Shown here: one piece after another, positions 7,831 to 15,733 of the stretch | How positions within the stretch are numbered: position 1 is the first letter of the stretch | How the letters are laid out: each line of letters opens with the position of its first letter | From: Paludibacteraceae bacterium | Lineage (GTDB): Bacteria; Bacteroidota; Bacteroidia; Bacteroidales; Paludibacteraceae | Assembly: GCA_017464025.1 (NCBI GenBank) | Contig: JAFUEI010000052.1 | Span: forward strand, 1 to 64,000 | Reading direction: 5' to 3' | DNA length: 64,000 nt | The notes under the pieces: model-generated | The model's database searches: none | What the model was told of the DNA's origin: nothing | What the model saw: only the letters and a program-made list of their open reading frames with translations | Translations under genes and position numbers: made by a program

Positions 7831-8808
7831 ATGAACAAACGTATCATCGCCATCGTGGCAGGAGGCGGGTCCTCCGAACACGAAGTATCGCTGCGGTCGG
7901 CAGCCGGACTGCAGTCGTTTATGGACAAAGACCGCTATGAAACCTACACCGTTGTGCTGGAAGGCACCGCCTGGAATGTGCTGCAGGCAGACGGCAGCCG
8001 CATTCCCGTTGACAAAAACGACTTTTCGTTCGTTCTGGAAGGGCGCCGCATCCGCTTCGACTACGCCTACATCACCATCCACGGCATCCCTGGCGAGAGC
8101 GGGCAGCTGCAGGGCTATTTCGACATGATGCACATTCCATACAGTTGTTGCGGCGTGCTGCCTGCGGCCATGACCTGCAACAAATACACCTGCAACCACT
8201 ATCTGCACGCCTTCGGGGTGGACATAGCCGAATCGATACTCCTCCGCCGCAATGAGCCTTGGACCGAAGAACAGATTGTAAGCCGCGTTGGCCTGCCCTG
8301 TTTTATCAAGAGCAATACCGGCGGCAGTAGCTACGGCTGCACGAAAGTGAAGACACGCGAGCAGATAGCACCGGCCGTAAGCAAGGCTTTTGCAGAAGGC
8401 GACGAGGTGATTGTAGAAGCCTTCATGAAAGGCACGGAGGTGACATGCGGCGTGTACAAGACCCGTCAAAAGAGCGTGGCCTTCCCGCTGACCGAGGTGG
8501 TGGCCCACAACGAGTATTTCGACTACGACGCGAAGTACAAAGGCGAGTCGGATGAGATTACGCCCGCCCGGATTCCTGACGAAGTACGCGACAAGGTGCA
8601 GCAGCTCACGCTGCGAATATACTCCCTGCTCGGCTGCCGCGGTATTATTCGCACCGACTATATCATCCTCGAAAACGGACAAATCAACGTGATGGACATC
8701 AACACCACTCCGGGCATGACAGCCACCAGCTTCATCCCGCAGCAGGTACGCGCCGCAGGCCTCGACATCAAAGACGTGCTTACAGACATCATAGAGGACA
8801 GCTTCTGA
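7831..8808 (+). CDS. ddl: D-alanine--D-alanine ligase
   Basis: A 325-residue cytoplasmic ATP-grasp enzyme that makes D-Ala-D-Ala for peptidoglycan. The start at 7831 gives MNKRIIAIVAGGGSSEHEVSLRSA, the standard N-terminal G-G-x-S-x-E-x-E/H-V-S motif; earlier in-frame starts only add unrelated residues. The ATP-grasp region shows CFIKSNTGGSSYGCTKV and EGDEVIVEAFMKGTEVTCGV, and the C-terminal metal/substrate motif is MDINTTPGMTATSFIPQQ. Length and motifs are intact. The next gene, a polyprenyl synthase, starts 43 bases downstream. Its product feeds the lipid carrier side of wall synthesis, so co-transcription makes functional sense. Confidence 0.96.
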   Translation: MNKRIIAIVAGGGSSEHEVSLRSAAGLQSFMDKDRYETYTVVLEGTAWNVLQADGSRIPVDKNDFSFVLEGRRIRFDYAYITIHGIPGESGQLQGYFDMMHIPYSCCGVLPAAMTCNKYTCNHYLHAFGVDIAESILLRRNEPWTEEQIVSRVGLPCFIKSNTGGSSYGCTKVKTREQIAPAVSKAFAEGDEVIVEAFMKGTEVTCGVYKTRQKSVAFPLTEVVAHNEYFDYDAKYKGESDEITPARIPDEVRDKVQQLTLRIYSLLGCRGIIRTDYIILENGQINVMDINTTPGMTATSFIPQQVRAAGLDIKDVLTDIIEDSF

Positions 8809-8851
8809 ACGGAAAACAAAAAGTAAAAAGCAGACAGCAGAAAAAGAAGAA

Positions 8852-9814
8852 ATGAGCGCACTTGAATACATACAGCAGGCCATTGCGGCCTTGGACTGGG
8901 AGCGTGAGCCGCGCGGCCTGTACGAGCCGGTGGCCTATACGCTGCAGGCAGGCGGAAAGCGTCTGCGGCCCGCATTAGCCGTTATCGCCTCCGACATGTT
9001 CGGCGGGCGCAGAGAAGAGGTGCTGCCTGCCGCCCTCGCCCTTGAAGTGTTCCACAACTTCACCCTCCTCCACGATGATGTGATGGACAAGGCTCCCATA
9101 CGCCGCGGGCGGCCCACCGTACACGTCCGCTGGAACGAGAATACCGCCATATTGTCTGGCGACCAGATGCTTATCGAAGCCTACCGTCTGCTCACGGAAG
9201 TGCCCGCCGGCAAACTGCCTGCCGTGCTGCGGCTGTTCAACCGGATGGCCACCGGCATCTGCGAAGGGCAGCAGTATGACATGGATTTCGAGCGGCGCGA
9301 CGACGTGACTTTGGACGAATATATCAACATGATACGCCTAAAGACCTCCGTGCTTTTAGCCAACGCCCTGCAGACGGGTGCGCTTATCGCCGGTGCTCCG
9401 GAAGAGACCCAACAGGCGCTCTACCGCTACGGCATCTGCATCGGACTTGCCTTCCAGCTACAGGACGACATACTGGACGTATATGGCGACCCCGCCACAT
9501 TCGGCAAAGCCATCGGCGGAGACATATTGGAAGGAAAAAAGACCTATATGCTGCTCACTGCCTTGCAGCAAGCAGAGGGCGAAGACCGCGAACAACTGCT
9601 CCGTCTCCTCGGCGACCGTCACGCCGACCCACAGAAAAAAATTAGTGACGTTACCGCCATCTACACGCGTTTGGGAGTGAGACGGACTTGCGAAGAGGTT
9701 ATGAAAAATTACACACAACAGGCACTCGCAGAACTCGACCTAATTGACCTTCCACACGAAAGAAAGCTGATTTTGATAAATTTAGCGGAGAAACTGCTTG
9801 CACGAACAGAATAA
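8852..9814 (+). CDS. Trans-polyprenyl diphosphate synthase
   Basis: A 320-residue head-to-tail prenyltransferase that condenses isopentenyl diphosphate onto allylic diphosphates in the cytoplasm. Both aspartate-rich motifs are complete: DDVMD at 75-79 (LLHDDVMDKAPIRRGRPTVH) and DDILD at 205-209 (FQLQDDILDVYGD). The N-terminal GGKRLRPAL motif is also present. The residue positions before the first motif (F67-H68-N69-F70) are moderately bulky, so chain length (farnesyl/geranylgeranyl versus longer, for example for menaquinone) cannot be fixed. It is probably co-transcribed with ddl. Its stop is directly followed by the promoter of the next gene. Confidence 0.93.
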   Translation: MSALEYIQQAIAALDWEREPRGLYEPVAYTLQAGGKRLRPALAVIASDMFGGRREEVLPAALALEVFHNFTLLHDDVMDKAPIRRGRPTVHVRWNENTAILSGDQMLIEAYRLLTEVPAGKLPAVLRLFNRMATGICEGQQYDMDFERRDDVTLDEYINMIRLKTSVLLANALQTGALIAGAPEETQQALYRYGICIGLAFQLQDDILDVYGDPATFGKAIGGDILEGKKTYMLLTALQQAEGEDREQLLRLLGDRHADPQKKISDVTAIYTRLGVRRTCEEVMKNYTQQALAELDLIDLPHERKLILINLAEKLLARTE

Positions 9815-9828
9815 AATGCGTACCTTTG
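9797..9828 (+). promoter_or_regulatory. Promoter of the 251-residue unknown gene
   Basis: CTTG (9797-9800), a 20-base spacer, then TACCTTTG (9821-9828), an exact -7 match. The -33 part lies inside the end of the upstream coding region. Confidence 0.68.
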
Positions 9829-9880
9829 TCGGCGAAAACGAAACAACCGTCTAATTGTCCTATTTCATCTTCCTGCTATT

Positions 9881-10636
9881 ATGCCATACAGACGCCTTCC
9901 CAATACCGACCAGGCCCGCTTACATGCCTTGCAGAACGCCGTTCAGCGTGCCCGCGAAGCCGACTTCGGCGAGCAAGTGCTTGCCTACAAAACCCTCAAC
10001 GAGGCCGAGCGGTTTCTCGGCATCTTTGAAAACGCGGTGCAGCAATACCACCAGAACTTTCAGTCAAAGGTGACGGCCAACAAGCAATACCGCCATATCG
10101 TGGGCAATGCACGCATGTATATCAGCCACTTCATCCAAGTTCTCAACCTGGCCGTTATACGCGGTGATATCAAAAAAGAGCAGAAAGAGCTATACCACCT
10201 TGACATAAACAACCACATCCTGCCCGACTTGTCATCGGAAGAAGACCTGCTCGTCTGGGGACAGAATATCATAGACGGCGAGTTGGAGCGCACCCGTATG
10301 GGCGGTTTCCCGATATATAACCCGACCATCAGCAAGGTGAAGGTATACTATGACATCTTCAAGGAGCATCAGGTGACGCAGAAGATGCGCCGCAAGACCA
10401 CCAACCGCACTTACGAAGACCTGGGCGAGTTGCGCAAACAAGCCGACACGCTCATCCTCGACATCTGGAACCAGGTGGAGGACTATTTCCGACAGAAACT
10501 GCCCTACGAGCGGCTTCGCTGCTGCCAGAACTACGGGCTCATCTACTACTACCGCACCGGCGAGAAACGACTCACGCCGGAGACCGACCGCCGCATCGAA
10601 CGCGAGCAGGCCCAGTCGCCCACCTTCGACTTCTGA
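9881..10636 (+). CDS. Conserved protein of unknown function, helical
   Basis: A 251-residue soluble protein without signal peptide or membrane segment. It is rich in predicted helix and charged residues. The first 100 residues look like a helical bundle (ALQNAVQRAREADFGEQVLAYKTLNEAERFLGIFENAVQQY), and the middle contains a GGFPIYNPTISKVKVYYDIFKEH segment that could be a conserved core. I do not recognise a named family and assign no function. It has its own consensus promoter directly after the prenyl synthase gene and a hairpin after the stop, so it is probably monocistronic. Base composition and codon use look like those of its neighbours, so it is likely native to the genome. Confidence 0.8.
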   Translation: MPYRRLPNTDQARLHALQNAVQRAREADFGEQVLAYKTLNEAERFLGIFENAVQQYHQNFQSKVTANKQYRHIVGNARMYISHFIQVLNLAVIRGDIKKEQKELYHLDINNHILPDLSSEEDLLVWGQNIIDGELERTRMGGFPIYNPTISKVKVYYDIFKEHQVTQKMRRKTTNRTYEDLGELRKQADTLILDIWNQVEDYFRQKLPYERLRCCQNYGLIYYYRTGEKRLTPETDRRIEREQAQSPTFDF

Positions 10637-10665
10637 ACAAACTTTTCATAGACGTTGATAACACG

Positions 10666-10692
10666 CTCAGAAGCAGCAATGCTACTTCTGAG
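10666..10692 (+). terminator. Hairpin after the 251-residue unknown gene
   Basis: CTCAGAAG (10666-10673) pairs with CTTCTGAG (10685-10692) around an 11-base loop. TTGTTTGTG follows, so the T tract is interrupted. Confidence 0.5.
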
Positions 10693-10771
10693 TTGTTTGT
10701 GTCAACCCTTGGGTTGCCGGTCGGCCGTTCTCTCAGGTTCCTGCATCGGTCTTCGTCAGCAAAGAAGGGCT

Positions 10772-10824
10772 GACATTTTGGCGCAAAACAGAGACATTTT
10801 GGCATTCGAGACGGACATTTTGGC
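10772..10824. repeat. Three 11-bp direct repeats with exact 21-bp period
   Basis: GACATTTTGGC occurs at 10772-10782, 10793-10803 and 10814-10824, with unrelated 10-base spacers. The period is exactly two helical turns (and seven codons). The array ends about 110 bases before hsp20. No protein-coding gene occupies this 300-base gap; the rest of it holds only the hairpin at 10666-10692. Confidence 0.85.
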
Positions 10825-10923
10825 AGAAAACACGGAAAGGCACGGAATGTGAATACCTGTAGATGTCAAGCGGAAAAGTAAAGCCGCTGACAAGCAAACG
10901 AATATGTTGAACAACTTAATAAT

Positions 10924-10930
10924 AGGAGGT
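10924..10930 (+). promoter_or_regulatory. Strong Shine-Dalgarno site of hsp20
   Basis: AGGAGGT lies 6 bases before ATG 10937. It is the only textbook ribosome-binding site noticed in the window, and it fixes the hsp20 start. Confidence 0.85.
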
Positions 10931-10936
10931 AACATT

Positions 10937-11365
10937 ATGACACCTATGATGTATCGCAGAAACGGATGGTTTCCGACTGTATTCGATGAGTTTTTGAACT
11001 CGGAACTTATGAACAGCGCCAGCACCACTGCTCCGTCGGTTAACGTGAAAGAAACTGAACACGCCTATGTTGTTGAGTGGGCCGCTCCGGGCGTGAAGAA
11101 AGAGTACTGCCGCGTCCATATCGACGAAGACCACAACCTGTGCGTCGCTATTGAGAACAAGTTCGAGCACAAGGAAGATGACAAGCATGCCCACTACCTG
11201 CGCCGCGAGTTCTCCTACACCAACTACGAGCAGAAATACACACTGCCTGACGATGTGGACGAGGAGGCTATCAACGCCAAGGTGGAAGACGGTATCCTTA
11301 CCATCGAACTGCCGAAGCTCAAGAAAGTAGTAGGCAAAGCCGCCAAACATATCGAGATTCAATAA
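10937..11365 (+). CDS. Hsp20-family small heat-shock protein
   Basis: A 142-residue ATP-independent holdase that binds unfolding proteins in the cytoplasm. The start at 10937 (MTPMMYRRNGWFP) is set by the AGGAGGT site just upstream, not by ATG 10904. The alpha-crystallin domain spans about residues 35-130, with VEWAAPGVKKEY early and the conserved AxxxxGxLxxxxPK-like strand [19 protein letters not shown] near the end. It ends HIEIQ, a typical I-x-I tail motif. A 21-bp-period triple repeat upstream may be its operator. Two hairpins follow the stop codon. Confidence 0.95.
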   Translation: MTPMMYRRNGWFPTVFDEFLNSELMNSASTTAPSVNVKETEHAYVVEWAAPGVKKEYCRVHIDEDHNLCVAIENKFEHKEDDKHAHYLRREFSYTNYEQKYTLPDDVDEEAINAKVEDGILTIELPKLKKVVGKAAKHIEIQ

Positions 11366-11408
11366 ATCTTGGCAGCACACCCCGGCGAAGTGTCTTACCT
11401 GACTGGCC

Positions 11409-11423
11409 GCTCCTTATAGGAGC
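11409..11423 (+). terminator. Short hairpin after hsp20
   Basis: GCTCC and GGAGC flank loop TTATA, 43 bases after the hsp20 stop, followed by CTTTCC. It is a weak terminator candidate. Confidence 0.4.
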
Positions 11424-11466
11424 CTTTCCAGAAAATCGAATAGATACTTTTTTGCCGTTATCCCGT

Positions 11467-11491
11467 AGAGACGTGCCCTTGGCGCGTCTCT
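11467..11491. repeat. Dispersed GAGACGTG palindrome, copy 1
   Basis: AGAGACGTGCC and GGCGCGTCTCT pair over 11 bp with one wobble around loop CTT. Related copies are at 20371-20395 and 26405-26429. It is a REP-like intergenic element. Confidence 0.75.
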
Positions 11492-11533
11492 CGTTGTTTT
11501 TGATGCACCCCTTCCTGAATTCAGCGTCAAACG

Positions 11534-11564
11534 TTTGCCGGAACAAAAAAAAGCAGTACCTTTG
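11534..11564 (+). promoter_or_regulatory. Promoter of the 314-residue unknown gene
   Basis: TTTG (11534-11537), a 19-base spacer, then TACCTTTG (11557-11564), a full consensus match. The leader to the start codon is about 95 bases. It contains a 9-bp inverted repeat TATAAAATC/GATTTTATA (11620-11653) ending 13 bases before the ATG. Confidence 0.78.
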
Positions 11565-11666
11565 CATCGAATTTACAGCCCCTCTCTGTCACGAAGGTAA
11601 CGAGTGTTGTTGTCATACCTATAAAATCCATACCCGATCTTGTTGATTTTATAATCTAAAAAAGTT

Positions 11667-12611
11667 ATGACAACTAATGAATTACTAAAGACACGCAAAC
11701 ACCAACCCGTTTTGTTTTGGGATGCTGTTTATTCACAGATTGCCGCCGAGCAGCCGTCGGTTAATCTCTGGATCAAAGAATCCACCCCTTATGCCGTTGA
11801 GGCCTTTGTCAGAAACTTTGACCCCGATGCCCCGCAGTCGCAGTATGTCATGCCGCTCAACACCGACAACGGCGTGTTCAATTTCGTCTATTCCGTACAC
11901 TGGTGTGCCCGCAGTTTGGAGGAGGCCCTCAAGCCCCTTCCCATAGTAGTGGCTTACTATCCTATGCCGCGCGAGTCGTGGTTTACATTGCTCTTGTTGT
12001 ACAACGACAACGACAACCTTAGTATGGAGGTTTTTCCGCCTCACTACTTCAAGCAGTTCGCTCAGCGGCGCACACGGCAGGCAGAGCGCAATCTCGGGAA
12101 GGGCATCTTGCAGCAGTTTTCTGCTCCCGACCCTGCCGCATGGTTGGCAGAATGGGATTGGGAGAAAAACAAGAAGCACCGCCTTCCCGCTTTTGCGGGT
12201 AACGATGCTCCTAAACAGTTCTCTGATATCTTATGGAATGACCTGCAGTGTCTCGACTACTATATTGTTTCTGACTTCCTGCATTTCAACCAAAACGTCT
12301 TTTCGCAGCATAACCCCCGTGCCTTGGCATACCGCAACAGGCTGCAGATAGCCGGCGATGCAGACCAGATTGCCAAAGAGTGGGTCTCGGTGTGGCCCCA
12401 CGGCGTCAGTTTCTCAGAAGCGCTGGGCGAAGGGGTGATGATGCACAAGACCTTCGTCAGTATGCCTATGCTCCAGTCTGACCAGATAGATGCCCTGCTG
12501 CCCGCTATACGCGAAGTATGGCGCAATGCTTTCTTGACGTACCCAAAGCAGTATCTGCCGCTCTATCTGCTCGGCGATGACGACCTAAAAGAGGTATTGC
12601 GCGAGTTGTAA
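11667..12611 (+). CDS. Conserved protein of unknown function
   Basis: A 314-residue soluble protein with no signal peptide and no membrane helix. It is rich in aromatic residues (many W, F and Y), with segments such as VYSVHWCARSLEEALKPLPIVVAYYPMPRESWFTLLLLYN and DILWNDLQCLDYYIVSDFLHFNQNVF. I do not recognise the family and propose no function. It has a full-consensus promoter and a roughly 95-base leader with an AT-rich hairpin close to the start codon, which could affect translation. It converges on the dehydrogenase fusion gene, whose stop lies 9 bases beyond its own. Composition is similar to its neighbours. Confidence 0.78.
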   Translation: MTTNELLKTRKHQPVLFWDAVYSQIAAEQPSVNLWIKESTPYAVEAFVRNFDPDAPQSQYVMPLNTDNGVFNFVYSVHWCARSLEEALKPLPIVVAYYPMPRESWFTLLLLYNDNDNLSMEVFPPHYFKQFAQRRTRQAERNLGKGILQQFSAPDPAAWLAEWDWEKNKKHRLPAFAGNDAPKQFSDILWNDLQCLDYYIVSDFLHFNQNVFSQHNPRALAYRNRLQIAGDADQIAKEWVSVWPHGVSFSEALGEGVMMHKTFVSMPMLQSDQIDALLPAIREVWRNAFLTYPKQYLPLYLLGDDDLKEVLREL

Positions 12612-12620
12612 CAGCCGTTT

Positions 12621-15224
12621 TTACCTCTCAAACAAACGGAGCAGCCACATCTTCTTTCTGCCTGCCTCGCCCATATAGGGGTGCTCGCGCAACGGAAGGT
12701 TGAACCAACGGCTGCCGCGGAGCACCGTCTGCGGGTGTGTAAACTCGCGGAAACCCCACTCCCCGTGATAAGCGCCCATGCCGGAATGGCCCGTGCCGTT
12801 GAAGGGCACACCCTTCACCATCATGTGTATGCACACCTCGTTGATGCAGCCGCCGCCGTACTGCTGCGTCTGCATCACGCGGTTAGCCCAGCGCATGTTC
12901 TTCGTGAAGAGATACATGGCCAACGGGTGCTCACGGTCGGCAATAGTCTCCATGAGCGCGTCCACCTCATCATCCTTGAAGGGCACCACAGGCAGCAGCG
13001 GGCAGAACAACTCATGCTGCACGATATGCTCGTCTATGCCTATGGGATAGATAATCGTGGGAGCATATTTCAGCGCCGCCTTGTCGCCCCTGCCGCCGAA
13101 GACGATGCGCTTGCGGTACTCGTCGGCTAACCGTGCACACTTGTCGTATGCCGCCGCCGTGATGAGTTTCGGATATTCGGGATTCTGCTCGGCATGCTCG
13201 CCTATCTGACTGACGAAAGCCCGTTTCAATTCGTCAAGGAAGGGCCCGGCCACCTCTTGGGCCACAGCTATCTGGTTGATGTTGATACAAATCTGCCCGG
13301 CGTTGGTCAGTTTGAAAAACGCTATCTTGCGGGCGGCATCCCTGAGGTCGGCATCCTTGCGCACCACGCACCAGTTGCCCGTCTCGCCGCCGAGTTCGAG
13401 TGCCACGGGGGTGAGATTCTTGGCCGCCTCGGTAAGCACGTGTTTGCCTACAGCCGGCGAGCCGGTGTAGAATATCTTGTCAAAGCGCTGTGCCAGACAC
13501 ATGTCCGCCACGTCGTGACCGCCGTCGATAAGCGTCACATACTCAGGCGGGAAGACCTCGGCAAAGAAACGCTTGAGGGCGGCTGTCGAGGCTGCCGACT
13601 TGCTGCTTGACTTTATCACCACCGTGTTGCCGCCCGCCATCGCTGCCGCCACTACGCCGATAGTAAGCAGTATCGGGAAATTGAACGGGCTGATAACAAG
13701 CGACACACCATAGGGCATCTTGTACACTTTGGTCACCATGCTCGGAAAACACATCAGCCCGCTGAAGTGCCTTTCCGGTCGCGCCCAGCGGCTGAGACCT
13801 GCGAGCATCTCGTTAATCTCGACCACGATAGGACCGATGTCACACAGATAAGCCTCCACGGCACTGCGCCCTAAGTCTGCGGCGAGGGCTTCTTCAAACT
13901 CTTTTTCGTGTGCTAATACGGCGGTTTTCAGACGTTTGAGCTGTTGCTTGCGCCAGCTGACGGGCAGCGTGGTGCCTGTGCGGAAGAAGCGGCGTTGTGC
14001 CTCCACAATCTCGCGGATGGAGGCCTCGGTGTAAGCAGTGTCGGGTTGCATCGTGTCCATAGTGACTTGGGTTAGCAGTTGACGGATATCGTTGTTGTTG
14101 AGCGTGACAGGTGCCGAGTAGTTGATGGAGTCGGCAGCTATCATCGGAATCAGCGCCTCGTGGTCGCAGGTGCGGACAGGCGACTGAATTTTGTCCATAC
14201 CGCATACAGCCATCAGGCCGCGCACCGCCTGAAGAAAATCGGGCACGCCGCAGTAGTCGGCAAGGGCTTGGTATTTCTCTTTGCATGCTTCTTTCTGGAA
14301 CTCCAGCACGGGCATCAGCATGATGGAGATAGCCTTGCCGTGCGGCAGATGGTAACGGGCGCCTATGCTGTGAGCGAAAGCATGCACGTAGCCTGCCAGT
14401 TGGGTGTTGATAGCGTTGCCGCCGTACATCGCCGCACGACATAGCGCAAGCCGCGCCTCCGCGTTCTCCGGCCCACGCATCACGACGGGAAGGTTCTCAA
14501 GGATAAGCCTTACTCCCTCCATTGACATACGCATATCCTCCTCGTCCACATCGGTATCGCTGACAGCCCCTTCTATGCAGTGGCTCAGTGCGTCTATGCC
14601 GCAGGCGGCTGTCACCTGTCCGGGTGCATGGATGGTTAGTTCGCTGTCCAGCACCACATGGCTCACATTCAGCCCTATCAGTACAGTGGATCCCTTCACA
14701 CCATGCTCGTTGCTGATGACGGCACCTACCGTGATTTCCGCCCCCGTGCCGGCGGTGGAAGGTATCATTATCAGCGGAAGCGTGTTGCCCGGCACAGGCA
14801 GAAACTTCAGCAACAGGGCCTTTACGGGCAGGTGTGGCATCCTCACGCCTGCCGCTATCATCTTGCAACTGTCCATCACCGAGCCGCCCCCGAGGGCAAT
14901 GATGCAGTCGGCATTGTGCTCTATAGCCTGCTTTCTGCCTGCCTCAATGATGCCGATATTTGGCTCCGAATCGATATCGCTGAACACGGTATAGCCCACT
15001 CCCGCGGCACGCAGCGACTCCGTCACCGCCTGCTCGTAGCCCAGCCGGCTGAGGGTCTTGTCCGTCACTAACAGCACCTGCTTGTAGCCGCTGCTGAGGC
15101 ATATCTCCCCCGCATGGCACCGGGCCCCGTGACCTTCCGTCACCTGCGGCTCCGGCAGCGGTATTGCGTGAATCACTTTGCCCGGCAGGCGGTGAATCTG
15201 TTTCCTGAAAAAGTATGTTTCCAT
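12621..15224 (-). CDS. Iron-type alcohol dehydrogenase fused to aldehyde dehydrogenase
   Basis: An 867-residue bifunctional NAD(P)-dependent enzyme. Residues about 1-400 are a group III (Fe) alcohol dehydrogenase, with IIALGGGSVMDSCK, STAGTGAE, the metal-site region CGIDALSHCIEG and AGYVHAFAHSIGARYHLPHGKA. Residues about 410-867 are an aldehyde dehydrogenase of the class 3/YwdH type, with the nucleotide loop SPFNFPILLTIG, general base E610 in LELGGE, nucleophile C646 in NAGQICIN, and the class 3 C-terminus NGTGHSGMGAYHG. All catalytic residues are present. The order is the reverse of AdhE (ALDH first). Substrates are unknown; fermentation alcohols or lactaldehyde-like compounds are possible. 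It has its own promoter and no obvious operon partner. Confidence 0.92.
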   Translation of the reverse strand: METYFFRKQIHRLPGKVIHAIPLPEPQVTEGHGARCHAGEICLSSGYKQVLLVTDKTLSRLGYEQAVTESLRAAGVGYTVFSDIDSEPNIGIIEAGRKQAIEHNADCIIALGGGSVMDSCKMIAAGVRMPHLPVKALLLKFLPVPGNTLPLIMIPSTAGTGAEITVGAVISNEHGVKGSTVLIGLNVSHVVLDSELTIHAPGQVTAACGIDALSHCIEGAVSDTDVDEEDMRMSMEGVRLILENLPVVMRGPENAEARLALCRAAMYGGNAINTQLAGYVHAFAHSIGARYHLPHGKAISIMLMPVLEFQKEACKEKYQALADYCGVPDFLQAVRGLMAVCGMDKIQSPVRTCDHEALIPMIAADSINYSAPVTLNNNDIRQLLTQVTMDTMQPDTAYTEASIREIVEAQRRFFRTGTTLPVSWRKQQLKRLKTAVLAHEKEFEEALAADLGRSAVEAYLCDIGPIVVEINEMLAGLSRWARPERHFSGLMCFPSMVTKVYKMPYGVSLVISPFNFPILLTIGVVAAAMAGGNTVVIKSSSKSAASTAALKRFFAEVFPPEYVTLIDGGHDVADMCLAQRFDKIFYTGSPAVGKHVLTEAAKNLTPVALELGGETGNWCVVRKDADLRDAARKIAFFKLTNAGQICININQIAVAQEVAGPFLDELKRAFVSQIGEHAEQNPEYPKLITAAAYDKCARLADEYRKRIVFGGRGDKAALKYAPTIIYPIGIDEHIVQHELFCPLLPVVPFKDDEVDALMETIADREHPLAMYLFTKNMRWANRVMQTQQYGGGCINEVCIHMMVKGVPFNGTGHSGMGAYHGEWGFREFTHPQTVLRGSRWFNLPLREHPYMGEAGRKKMWLLRLFER

Positions 15225-15244
15225 GTTGATTCTGTTTTTGTCGG

Positions 15245-15252
15245 CAAAGATA
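15245..15252 (-). promoter_or_regulatory. -7 element of the dehydrogenase fusion promoter
   Basis: Minus-strand TATCTTTG (plus CAAAGATA) lies 20 bases before the start codon. Confidence 0.6.
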
Positions 15253-15528
15253 CAAAAAAAATCAGATTAGATAAAGTCGCCCCCTTGGCGCATCTCCCCC
15301 CCGAGGCGTGACAGTGAAAGAGATATGCAGGATATGTGAATATGTGAAAGTATGAAAAAGTTACCATGGCTTTGCCAACCGTTTCGAGCAAGAGCGGGGA
15401 TAGGCACTCACCAATTCAACAATCCCTCAATTCCCCAATTTTGACCCTCTGACACCCGAAAATGAAGCACACACATACCATTTTCTGCATCCGTGCTCCG
15501 CCTTCTGAAAATACACCACCACATTTTT

Positions 15529-15623
15529 ATATGTGAAAATGCGAAAATGCGAAAATGTCTCCTCCGTAACCTTGCCTAACCCATGCCCTCGCCCCTTTTT
15601 CGCATTTTCGCATTTTCGCATAT
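15529..15623. repeat. 23-bp inverted repeat / dispersed repeat copy B
   Basis: Arms 15529-15551 and 15601-15623 are complementary over 23 bases with one G-T wobble, around a 49-base loop. Each arm is made of tandem GAAAATGC octamers (or the complement). The region 15535-15625 is also similar to 6526-6615. A third, partial arm in the opposite orientation is at about 15321-15352 (CAGGATATG...GAAAAAG). Together these fill most of the 509-base gap 15225-15733, in which I see no gene. Confidence 0.7.
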
Positions 15624-15671
15624 CCTGCACATGCCCTATTCTACATTTCCACATTTGAACATTTGAACAAG

Positions 15672-15713
15672 AAAAAGCGGCATTGCAGACTTTCCTGCAG
15701 TGCCGCTTTTTTT
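15672..15713 (-). terminator. Strong terminator of the aldolase gene
   Basis: A 17-bp stem (15672-15688 with 15695-15711, one wobble) encloses a 6-base loop. There are A and T runs on both sides, so it could work in both directions. It lies 20 bases past the aldolase stop on the minus strand. Confidence 0.9.
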
Positions 15714-15733
15714 CCGAATCACGGACAACGCTC

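Noticed and set aside
10772..10824. CRISPR array
   Set aside because: The repeat units are only 11 bp with 10-bp spacers, three copies, and no cas genes.
10655..10852. 65-codon frame through the 21-bp repeats (DILA heptads)
   Set aside because: It starts at TTG inside a terminator-like hairpin, and its periodicity simply mirrors the DNA repeat; coding is not supported.
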